A stretch of 9,257 nucleotides of DNA. It comes from Aquificota bacterium (GTDB lineage: Bacteria > Aquificota > Aquificia > Aquificales > Aquificaceae). The notes under the pieces were generated by a model. It was not told the DNA's origin, searched no databases, and saw only the letters and a list, made by a program, of their open reading frames with translations. Below are positions 1 through 7,200 of this stretch, piece by piece (within the stretch, counting starts at the first letter, position 1; each line of letters opens with the position of its first letter). The translations under genes and the position numbers were made by a program. The stretch is from contig JAADEK010000055.1 in the NCBI GenBank assembly GCA_013153455.1, positions 1-9,257 of the forward strand, written 5' to 3'.

Positions 1-2
1 GA

Positions 3-8
3 TATAAC
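3..8 (+). promoter_or_regulatory. Possible -10 element for polX
   Basis: TATAAC lies 8 bp before the polX ATG at 17. If used, transcription would begin at or within a few bases of the start codon and give an essentially leaderless mRNA. The -35 region falls outside the window, so this rests on one hexamer plus the same spacing seen at other starts here. Confidence 0.3.
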
Positions 9-16
9 TTATTCTT

Positions 17-1762
17 ATGTCAAAGAAAAATCAGGAGCTCGCCCGTATCTTTGAGAGGATGGCTGATATACTTGAGTTCCTCGGTGAGAACCAATACCGG
101 ATAAGGACTTACAGAAGGGTTGCCAATCTCTTGTCGGAACTTCCCGAGGACGTTGAGAGTGCGTTCAAAACGAAGAAGCTTCACAAGATGAGCGGGATAG
201 GGAGTTCCACGCTTGAGAAGATAGAGGAGTTCCTGAGGACGGGAAAGATAACCAAGTATGAGGAGCTGAGGAAAAAAGTTCCCGAAAGCCTCCTTGAGCT
301 ACTTGACGCACCCGGGGTGGGTCCGAAGACCCTGCGCATAGCTTACGACAAGCTCGGTATAAAGACAAAGGAGGACTTTATAAAAGCCCTAAAAGAGGGC
401 AAATTCAACAAAATAAAAGGGTTCGGACCCCAGAAGGCGGAAAAGATACTGAAAGGTCTTGAGATATGGGAAAAGAGCAAGGAAAGAATACCGCTCATAG
501 AGGCTCACTTCCTCGCGCAAGAAGTCCTTGAGCACATGAAAAAACTCGGGAACGCGATACAAAACATATCCGTAGCGGGGAGCCTGAGGAGGAAAAAGGA
601 GACGATAGGTGATATAGACATTCTCGTCTCCGCACCCCGCGAGCGGTGGGCTGAGATTCACGAGCACTTTACCTCATACGACGGTGTTGTTGAGGTCCTC
701 GCAAAGGGTGAGACGAAGTCAAGCGTAGTCCTTCAGAGCGGTAGGCAAGTAGACCTCAGAACCGTAGAGCCAAAGCAGTGGGGCTCCGCCCTTCAATACT
801 TCACGGGCTCAAAACAGCACAACATAAGGATAAGGGATATAGCCAAAGAAAAGGGACTGAAGATAAACGAATACGGCGTTTTTAGGCTTGACACGGGGGA
901 AAGGATAGGGGGGGAGAGGGAGGAGGAGGTATACGAGCTTTTGGGTATGCAGATGCCACCGCCAGAGATAAGGGAGGACTGGGGAGAGATAGAGCTCGCG
1001 CTTGAGCACAAACTCCCCCGCCTCGTTGAGCCAAAAGACGTAAAGGGAGAGCTACACATGCACACAAACTGGAGCGACGGGGTGAACACACTTGAGGAGA
1101 TGGTTCACACCGCCTACAAGCTCGGGTATCAATACATCGTCGTGGGCGACCACTCCCAGAGCGCGCGCGTTGCGAACGGTCTTGACCCCGAGCGCTATAA
1201 AAAGCAGTGGAAGGAGATAGAGCGTCTCAACAAAGAATACAACCCGAAGGGTTTTTATATCCTAAAAGGTGCGGAGGTAGATATACTCCCGGACGGCTCC
1301 CTTGACCTTCCGGACGAGATACTTGAGGAGATGGACTTCGTAATAGCGTCTATCCACTCCCGATTTGAGCAGGACAACACCGAAAGGATAATAAAGGCGA
1401 TGAGGAACCCGTATGTGAACATGATAGGGCACCCGACGGGGAGGCAATACGGCTACAGGGAGGGCTACCCCGTTGACATAAACAAACTCATAGAAGAAGC
1501 AAAACGGACGAACACAGCCCTTGAGCTTAACACCCAGCGTATGGACCTCTCCTCGGAGAACGTAAGGAAGGCTGTTGAAGCGGGCGCCCACATAGGTATA
1601 ACCACGGACGCACACTCCGCAAAACAGCTCGCCCTCATGCCACTCGGGGTAGGGCTCGCGAGGAGGGGTTGGGCTGTTCCAGAGCTCGTGATAAACACCT
1701 ACGACCTTGATGAGCTTATGAAGTTTGTGAGAAAGAAGCGGGAAAAGCTCGCCAGAGCTTAG
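17..1762 (+). CDS. polX: Family X DNA polymerase with C-terminal PHP domain (PolX)
   Basis: This 581-residue protein matches the usual length (about 570-580) and order of bacterial PolX. Residues 1-150 form the 8-kDa/fingers region with helix-hairpin-helix turns near 58-70 (SGIGSSTLEKI), 98-110 (APGVGPKTLRIAY) and 134-145. The nucleotidyltransferase palm at about 160-315 carries GSLRR at 188-192, the metal-binding pair D199/D201 in GDIDILV, and the third Asp, D246, in QVDL. The PHP domain (about 343-575) keeps the metal ligands I would look for: HMH 347-349, D354, D378-H379, E420, H447, H472 and D531/H533, so 3'-5' exonuclease or AP-endonuclease activity is probably intact. Such enzymes fill small gaps in base-excision repair in the cytoplasm. 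The start lies 8 bp after a TATAAC element with no Shine-Dalgarno sequence. The stop overlaps that of the opposing gene by 4 bp. Family assignment is secure; the in vivo role is inferred. Confidence 0.95.
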   Translation: MSKKNQELARIFERMADILEFLGENQYRIRTYRRVANLLSELPEDVESAFKTKKLHKMSGIGSSTLEKIEEFLRTGKITKYEELRKKVPESLLELLDAPGVGPKTLRIAYDKLGIKTKEDFIKALKEGKFNKIKGFGPQKAEKILKGLEIWEKSKERIPLIEAHFLAQEVLEHMKKLGNAIQNISVAGSLRRKKETIGDIDILVSAPRERWAEIHEHFTSYDGVVEVLAKGETKSSVVLQSGRQVDLRTVEPKQWGSALQYFTGSKQHNIRIRDIAKEKGLKINEYGVFRLDTGERIGGEREEEVYELLGMQMPPPEIREDWGEIELALEHKLPRLVEPKDVKGELHMHTNWSDGVNTLEEMVHTAYKLGYQYIVVGDHSQSARVANGLDPERYKKQWKEIERLNKEYNPKGFYILKGAEVDILPDGSLDLPDEILEEMDFVIASIHSRFEQDNTERIIKAMRNPYVNMIGHPTGRQYGYREGYPVDINKLIEEAKRTNTALELNTQRMDLSSENVRKAVEAGAHIGITTDAHSAKQLALMPLGVGLARRGWAVPELVINTYDLDELMKFVRKKREKLARA

Positions 1763-2352
1763 GGGAAAACCCTCTCGTAAGACTTCCCGCTCTTTTTGTA
1801 GATAGCCTCAACCCCCACGTTCATATCCCTTAACTTTTCGTATATCTCGCGTGCGCGCTCTTGCCCCTTTACCGCAAGAACGACACCGCAGCGGGGGTCT
1901 ATCTCGTCGGGTATGGGAAGAAGAAGGACGTCCCTCTCGCCTTTTTCCTTCAGGAGTTTCTCCGCACGCGTTCCTTCCGATATGGCGCTGAAGGTTATAA
2001 AGTGGTCGGGCTTTTTAGTAAACGGGTTCATAAATACGAGGAACTGCCTCACGTGGAGCTTAACACCGAGGGCGTGAAACTTGACCCAATACCAGAGGGA
2101 AGGCTCACCCCCCTCGCTCGCCTTTTTTATGTAAGCGACCGTCTTTTCTCCATCCTTTTCAAGCTTAAGAAGGACGTTCCCGCTTTGCTTGCTCCAGCTC
2201 CATATATCCCTCTCAAAGCCGGGGTCTGTTGATATGACCTTAAGAACCTGACCCTCCTTCATCTTTCTCATCGTCTCGGAGGTCAAAACAACCGGGAGCG
2301 GACAGCTGAGACCCGACAGGTCAAGAACCTTATCCTCTTTCAAGCCTTCCAT
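1759..2352 (-). CDS. TusA-like sulfur carrier domain fused to a DUF3343 (Se/S carrier-like) domain
   Basis: This 197-residue protein has two recognisable parts. Residues 8-77 are a TusA/SirA-like domain with the CPxP motif as CPLP at 17-20. Cys17 is the expected persulfide-carrying residue, and the fold continues through the STDPGFERDI segment at 41-50. Residues 116-187 resemble DUF3343, annotated in Pfam as putative Se/S carrier-like, with the pattern HFITFSAISEGTRAEKLL, then PIPDEIDPRCGVVL around Cys155. Between them lies an aromatic and basic linker (about 85-115, WYWVKFHALGVKLHVRQF). TusA proteins relay sulfur for tRNA thiolation, Mo cofactor synthesis or sulfur oxidation; which applies here cannot be read from sequence. 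mobA lies two genes away, but on the other strand. Two carrier cysteines in one chain suggest an intramolecular relay, which is inference. The ATG at 2352 is the natural start because the TusA fold begins within a few residues. YedF (TusA plus DsrE-like) is a related but different fusion. Confidence 0.8.
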   Translation of the reverse strand: MEGLKEDKVLDLSGLSCPLPVVLTSETMRKMKEGQVLKVISTDPGFERDIWSWSKQSGNVLLKLEKDGEKTVAYIKKASEGGEPSLWYWVKFHALGVKLHVRQFLVFMNPFTKKPDHFITFSAISEGTRAEKLLKEKGERDVLLLPIPDEIDPRCGVVLAVKGQERAREIYEKLRDMNVGVEAIYKKSGKSYERVFP

Positions 2353-2370
2353 AAGATATATAATAGAGAG
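2353..2370. promoter_or_regulatory. 18-bp divergent promoter with overlapping -10 elements
   Basis: Only 18 bp separate two divergent ATG codons. On the plus strand TATAAT (2359-2364) sits 6 bp before the transglycosylase start at 2371. On the minus strand TATTAT (2365-2360) sits 7 bp before the TusA-DUF3343 start at 2352. The two hexamers overlap by five bases near the midpoint between the start codons. Any -35 elements would lie inside the opposite coding sequences; I see no good TTGACA match. Leaderless transcription in both directions, and mutual exclusion of polymerase, are inferred. Confidence 0.5.
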
Positions 2371-3243
2371 ATGCTACCGCTCGCCCTCTCACTCCTTCTC
2401 CTCGTCTCGTGCACACCCAAAACAAAACAAACCCTCCTAAAAAGACCGAACGTAGTCGTAATAAAGGAGGGAAACTGGCTCCTTTCCGCGAGGGATTTCG
2501 CTCATCTTGACTCAAAAGCTGTGAGCTTCGGGGTTTACAACCTAAAAAGGAGCGAGGTGGAGCTCGCCCTGAAGGAGCTTCTCAAGAAAAAAGAAGCCCT
2601 CAAATACGCCTTTATGCGTATGAGGATGTATGAACCCCTGATACTGCCCGTCCTCAAAGAGCACAACCTACCCCAAGAGCTAAAATACCTCCCCGTCGTG
2701 GAGAGCATGTATAACCCCTTTGCGGTCTCAAGGAGCGGAGCTGCGGGTATTTGGCAGTTGATGCCTACGACCGCAAGACGCTACGGACTAAAGGTCTCGC
2801 GCGAGATTGACGAGCGCTTTGACCCCCTAAAGTCCACGCTCGCAGCGTCAAGATACCTGAGGGACCTGTTTGACGAGTTTAAGAACCTTGAGCTCGTCCT
2901 TGCCGCATACAACTGCGGTGAGGGTTGCGTAAAGAGGCGCGCAAAAGGTGACTTTTGGAAAAACAAAAACAAACTCCCCGCGGAAACAAGACGATACGTC
3001 CCCCTCTTCTTTGCGGTTCTCCACATAGCGAAAAACCCCGAAAAGTTCGGGATAGAAGTTCCTCCCGCGCCCTCCCCTCCCCGAAGGTTCACACTAAAAG
3101 AAAAAACACCCGTGGACGCCCTCCTCTCACTATACCGAATAAAGGAAGAAACCTTCAGGGACCTAAACCCGCACATAAGGGGAGACACGATACCCCCCGG
3201 GACGAACGTATACATAGAGGAGAGCAAAACCGCTCTGAGATGA
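2371..3243 (+). CDS. Murein lytic transglycosylase lipoprotein (MltD/Slt-like) with LysM-like C-terminus
   Basis: This 290-residue protein begins with a very short lipoprotein signal: a hydrophobic run at 2-12 and lipobox LVSC at 11-14, making Cys14 the lipidated residue. The leader lacks the usual basic residues. The SLT catalytic domain spans about 85-225. The catalytic Glu is E111 in LPVVESMYNPFAVS, followed by GAAGIWQLMPTTARRYGL (123-140), AAYNCGEG (178-185) and LPAETRRYV (202-210), the classic family 1 lytic transglycosylase motifs. Residues about 240-283 resemble a degenerate LysM repeat that would bind peptidoglycan. The enzyme should cleave the MurNAc-GlcNAc bond to give anhydro-muropeptides in the periplasm, anchored to a membrane. 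No in-frame ATG, GTG or TTG lies just upstream, so the start at 2371 is preferred. The stop codon shares ATGA with mobA. MltD usually has two or more LysM repeats, so I withhold a gene symbol. Confidence 0.88.
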   Translation: MLPLALSLLLLVSCTPKTKQTLLKRPNVVVIKEGNWLLSARDFAHLDSKAVSFGVYNLKRSEVELALKELLKKKEALKYAFMRMRMYEPLILPVLKEHNLPQELKYLPVVESMYNPFAVSRSGAAGIWQLMPTTARRYGLKVSREIDERFDPLKSTLAASRYLRDLFDEFKNLELVLAAYNCGEGCVKRRAKGDFWKNKNKLPAETRRYVPLFFAVLHIAKNPEKFGIEVPPAPSPPRRFTLKEKTPVDALLSLYRIKEETFRDLNPHIRGDTIPPGTNVYIEESKTALR

Positions 3244-3800
3244 GGTGCTACATACTCGCGGGAGGGAGGAGCAAACGCTTCGGGCGCGACAAACTCCTCT
3301 ACAAGATAGGAGGGATAACCGTCATTGAGCGCGTAGCGAACACCGCAAGAAAGGTATGCGACGAGGTCTTTTTAGTCTCAAAAGATAAAAAGAAATTCTC
3401 ATTTATAGACCTGCCGGTGGTAGAAGACAAAGCAGGGGAAAGCGCGTCAATCGTGGGGCTTTACACCGCGCTTTTACACCTCCCAAAGGGACACGCCCTC
3501 ATACTCTCGGGAGACATTCCCCTCATATCCGAAAAAACCCTTAAGCTTCTCGTTCAAAACCGCAGACCCCCGATAACCCTCGCAAAGACAAAAGAAAAGA
3601 TACACCCGCTTGTCGGAGTATACGAAAAGAGCGTCCTTGATGAGGTAAGGAAGATAATTGAGGAAAAGAACTACAGGCTCAGCGAGCTTGTGAGGAGGGT
3701 GGGCTTTTTCGCGGTTGATATTCCCCCCGAGCTTGAGCACGAGCTGTTGAACCTGAACACACCCACCGACCTTGACGAAATTTTAAGACATTGTAGTTGA
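3240..3800 (+). CDS. mobA: Molybdenum cofactor guanylyltransferase (MobA-like)
   Basis: The 186-residue product is near the normal MobA length of about 190-200. The nucleotide-binding signature LAGGRSKRFGRDK (6-18) is at the N-terminus, LSGDIPLI (89-96) supplies the metal-binding Asp92, and HPLVGVYEKS (122-131) and LNTPTDLD (172-179) are typical later motifs. MobA transfers GMP from GTP to molybdopterin in the cytoplasm to make the bis-MGD cofactor. An open frame continues upstream from 3240 to 2955, but it runs antagonistically through the transglycosylase gene and does not resemble MobA. The ATG at 3240 overlaps the preceding stop as ATGA and puts the LAGG motif at residue 6, so I chose it. 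No Shine-Dalgarno sequence is visible at useful spacing; translational coupling is likely. The usual GPLAG segment is replaced by ESASIVGL (67-74). Another small NTP-transferase (MobA/MocA type, such as a CTP-using relative) is the main alternative. Confidence 0.85.
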   Translation: MRCYILAGGRSKRFGRDKLLYKIGGITVIERVANTARKVCDEVFLVSKDKKKFSFIDLPVVEDKAGESASIVGLYTALLHLPKGHALILSGDIPLISEKTLKLLVQNRRPPITLAKTKEKIHPLVGVYEKSVLDEVRKIIEEKNYRLSELVRRVGFFAVDIPPELEHELLNLNTPTDLDEILRHCS

Positions 3801-3819
3801 GAATCGTTACCAATATATT
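3791..3819 (+). promoter_or_regulatory. Likely fur promoter (-35 TTGTAG, -10 TATATT)
   Basis: TATATT at 3814-3819 lies 8 bp before the fur ATG at 3828. TTGTAG at 3791-3796 lies 17 bp upstream of it, correct spacing for a sigma-70-type promoter although the -35 matches TTGACA in only three positions. The promoter starts inside the last codons of mobA, so fur could be transcribed both by readthrough and on its own. Transcription would begin within a few bases of the start codon. Confidence 0.4.
3798..3812 (+). promoter_or_regulatory. Fur-box-like operator upstream of fur
   Basis: TGAGAATCGTTACCA matches the 7-1-7 Fur consensus TGATAATNATTATCA at 11 of 14 specified positions. It lies exactly between the proposed -35 and -10 elements of the fur promoter, and its first three bases are the mobA stop codon. 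Binding here would block polymerase, consistent with autoregulation by the adjacent Fur protein. A second inverted pair, ATCGTT (3803-3808) and AACGAT (3824-3829), flanks the -10 and could be an alternative or extended operator. Confidence 0.5.
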
Positions 3820-3827
3820 AAGAAACG

Positions 3828-4277
3828 ATGGGGATAAGCACGGAGGAACTAAAGAGGGAGTTTACGAAATTCCTTAAGAAGAAAAACATGAGGGTAACAA
3901 AATCAAGACTGAACCTGATAGACCTAATCGCGGACTACAACAAACACTTTGAGATAGAGGAGCTCGTTAATTGGATATCAACAAAGAGCGACAAGAAGGT
4001 TTCCCGCTCAACCGTCTACAGGACGCTGAAACTCCTTGAGGAATTCGGCGCCATAAAGGAAGTAATAAAGAAGAACAACAAGACGATTTACGAGTTCGTC
4101 GTCGGGCGCTCACATCACGACCACCTCGTTTGCACCGAGTGCGGGAAGATAATAGAGTTCGTAAACGAGGACATAGAAAGCCTACAAAACGAGATATGCA
4201 AGCGCTACAACTTCAAACCCACTCACCACAGGCTTGAGATTTTCGGTCTTTGTTCCGAGTGCAACCGCTCCCGCTAA
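3828..4277 (+). CDS. fur: Fur-family metal-responsive transcriptional repressor
   Basis: This 149-residue protein is full length for the family. The N-terminal winged helix (about 10-85) includes VSRSTVYRTLKLLEEFG (58-74), the recognition helix region. The C-terminal dimerisation domain has HHDHLVC (96-102) and THHRLEIFGLCSEC (132-145). Two CxxC pairs, C102/C105 and C142/C145, form the structural zinc site. Candidate regulatory ligands are H40, E89, H97, H99 and E110. By alignment with Bacillus PerR, the positions of Asp85 and Asp104 are Glu here, which favours an iron-sensing Fur over a peroxide-sensing PerR. Zur remains possible. The protein would bind AT-rich palindromes when metal-loaded, in the cytoplasm, and a Fur-like box sits in its own promoter. 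No Shine-Dalgarno sequence precedes the ATG. Its stop overlaps the valS stop by 4 bp from the opposite strand. Confidence 0.88.
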   Translation: MGISTEELKREFTKFLKKKNMRVTKSRLNLIDLIADYNKHFEIEELVNWISTKSDKKVSRSTVYRTLKLLEEFGAIKEVIKKNNKTIYEFVVGRSHHDHLVCTECGKIIEFVNEDIESLQNEICKRYNFKPTHHRLEIFGLCSECNRSR

Positions 4278-7200
4278 GACCTAAGAACGCCCAAAATCTC
4301 CTCAATCTTCTTGAGCTCCTCCTCAATCTCACCCTTTATCCTCTTTTCCTTTTCAACGACCTCGGGCGGAGCCTTCTTGACGAAGTTCTCGTTTGACAGC
4401 TTCCTCTCAACCCTCTCAAGCTCCTTGAGAAGTTTCTCGCGCTTCTTCTCGTATGAGCTTATGAGCTTATCAAGCTCAACCTCACCCTCAACCGAGACGA
4501 AAATCTCAACGTCCCCCGAGAATGTGGCTACCGTTCCCTTTGGTCTCTCACCTACCTCCTCAAAAGAGGAGAGCTTCCCGAGGTTCAAGATGTGGCTCAT
4601 GAACTCCCGTATCAAAAGGGCGGACTCCTCACTTTTTGTTCTGTAGAAAGCCCTCAGGCGGGCGGAGGGCTTTACCTGAAGCGCGGAGCGAAGCGCCCTT
4701 ATCGCGCTTATTATCTTCCTGACGCGCTCAACCTTCCTCTCTTCCTCCTCGTATACCTCCCTCTCGTCGTAAAGGGGAAACTCTTTGAGTGATATGCTTT
4801 CTCCCTCCGCGTTGGGGAGGCGGTGCCAAATTTCTTCGGTTATGTAGGGCATAAAGGGGTGAAGGAGGCGAAGAGCTTTCTCAAGGACGTATGTGAGCGT
4901 GTAGAGGGCTGTCGTCTTTTGGGCTTCTACTTGCCTCGCTTGGTTTTCGTCCTCGGGGGGTTTTTTGTATATACGCTCCTTTGTGAACTCTATATACCAG
5001 TCGCAGTAATCGCTCCAGAAAAACTCGTAAATCGCGTGAGCAGCTTGCGAGTAGTTGTAGCGGGAGAGGGCTTCGTTTACCGCTTTTGCGGTTTTGTTGA
5101 GGCGCGTGAGTATCCACTTGTCCTCCGCGCTCAGGGGAGCCATGTAGGGCAGACGGGCGAGGAAGTCCTCGGGCAGGTTCATAAGAACGAAACGCGAAGC
5201 GTTCCATATCTTATTTGCGAAATGTTTGTATCCCTCAAACTTTTCCTCCGACAGCTTTATGTCCCTTCCCTGAACGGTCAGGATTGCGAGCGTGAAGCGA
5301 AGGGCGTCCGCTCCGTATTTTTCTATGATGTCAAGAGGGTCTATGACGTTACCGAGGGTTTTTGACATCTTTCTCCCGAACTTGTCCCGAACGAGCGCGT
5401 GAACGTAGACGTCGTAAAACGGGACGTCCCTCATAAAGTGCATCCCCATCATAATCATCCTCGCGACCCAGAAGAAGATGATGTCAAAGCCCGTCACGAG
5501 CATGTCCGTCGGGTATAGGTTCTCAAGGTCGTGCGTCTTTTGGGGCCAGCCGAAAACGCCGAAGGGCCAAAGCGCGGAGGAGAACCACGTGTCAAGGACG
5601 TCTTGGTCTTGCTTTAACCTCTCGGAACCGCAGTGTTTACACCTGAGAACCATCCTCCACTTTTTCGTCTCCGGGTTGTATCGGTATAGGTTTCTCGTTG
5701 ACACACCGGGTGTGAGCATAGCCATGGGGTTTGCGTCTTGTGTGAAGAGTAAAAGGAGGGTTTCCGCGGTGATGTCGGTGTTGTAGTAGCCGTGAAAGAC
5801 GAAACGCTTGTAAAAGTCAAGGACGGTCATCTCGGGGTGGACGAAATGGGGAGATTTTAATACCTTTTCCACCTCTTCGGGTGTGAACTCTTCCTTTATC
5901 TTTCCGTCCGCTATGAGGTTGAATATGAGCTTATCGTGTATGCGGTCAAAGTCGTCGTCCGTAAAGACGTTTTCCTTCCCGCAGTCCTCGCAATACCAGA
6001 CGGGTATCCTGTGCCCCCACCATATCTGTCTTGATATACACCAGTCCTTCAGGTTATACATCCAATCAAGGTAAAACTTCTTCCAGTGCTCGGGTATGAA
6101 GCGAACAAATTTCTTCTTTTCTATTTTCTTCTCAAGGCGCTCGGTTTTTACGGATATTGATTTTTGGGTGACCTCAAGGTCCGCGGAACCCCTCGCGAGC
6201 GTCTCAAGGAAAACGGGCTCCTCACCCTCAAGTCTGTAGAGGTCTACCTTCTTCCCGTCGTATACGACCAGATACCTACCGCTCTCAAGGGGTTTTTCCT
6301 GCCCCATCACAACGACACGGGGTGAGCCTTCATACCCGACGAAAAACTCGTAGTCTTTGAGCTTCCCGGAGAGTTTTTTAACGAGCTCAAGCGTCTCGGG
6401 AGAACCCTTCGGGTAGTATATATACGCAAGCTCTCCCTCCCTCTTTCCCGCAAGGAATAGGGCGTTTTTGTCAAGGACTATAACCGCGACGTGCCTCCCT
6501 CCTTCCTTTACGGGTATCACGACGCTGAGTCCCTCAACCTCCGCGAGCTGAAGCGTTATTTTTTTCTTTTCCTCTTCCTTTATCCCTTCCTCAACGACGC
6601 GTATGGCGTCTTCTTTTATGCGGGGGTCAGAGACCTTCACAAACCACTGAACCGAGACCATAGGCTCTATTACCGTCTTGCACCTGTAGCAGTGCCCGAC
6701 CGAGTGCGTTATGTCCTCCTCCTTCAGGAGGAAATCCTTTTCCTTTAACTCCTCAACGATTTTCCGCCTCGCTTCGTATCTGTCAAGACCGCGGAACCTA
6801 CCCGCGTTTTCGTTCATAACCGCACGCTCGTTCATCACCTTGACAAAGGGCAGGGAGTGTGTCTTTCCTATCTCAAAGTCAAGCGGGTCATGCGCGGGGG
6901 TTATCTTGACCGCTCCCGTCCCGAAGTCCATCTTCACCCTTTCGTCCGCAACAACGGGGATGTACGGGCTTACCTTGTTGCCCCGCAGGTCTACCCGCTC
7001 CCAATCAACGAGGGGAAGCTTTACGCGTTTTCCTATGAGGTGCTTGTAGCGCTCGTCCTTGGGGTGAACCGCTACCGCGGTGTCCCCGAGCATCGTCTCC
7101 GGTCTCGTGGTTGCAACGGTTATAAACTCGCCCGTTTCCTTTCCTTCCTCGTCAACGACGGGATACTTTATATACCAAAGCTTCCCCTTTTCTTCTTCGT

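Noticed and set aside
1761..1773. Hairpin AGGG-GAAAA-CCCT just after the polX stop as a terminator
   Set aside because: The stem is only 4 bp, no U-run follows, and it lies inside the coding sequence of the opposing gene.
2955..3239. N-terminal extension of the mobA frame
   Set aside because: It overlaps the conserved end of the transglycosylase domain, is low in hydrophobic residues, and the MobA signature begins right after the ATG at 3240.
3828..4277. PerR rather than Fur
   Set aside because: Glu occupies the positions of PerR Asp85 and Asp104, and the nearby operator is closer to the Fur consensus (11/14) than to the PerR consensus (about 9/14). Zur is not fully excluded.
4823..5365. 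180-codon open frame on the plus strand inside valS, and similar long plus-strand frames within valS and queA
   Set aside because: They lie opposite strongly conserved synthetase and QueA sequence, match no family I know, and are explained by stop-poor codon usage on the other strand.
6107..6583. ValRS insertions as inteins or frameshift artefacts
   Set aside because: No N-terminal Cys/Ser block or C-terminal HN-Cys/Ser/Thr splice junction is present, the frame is continuous on both sides, and codon usage matches the host gene.
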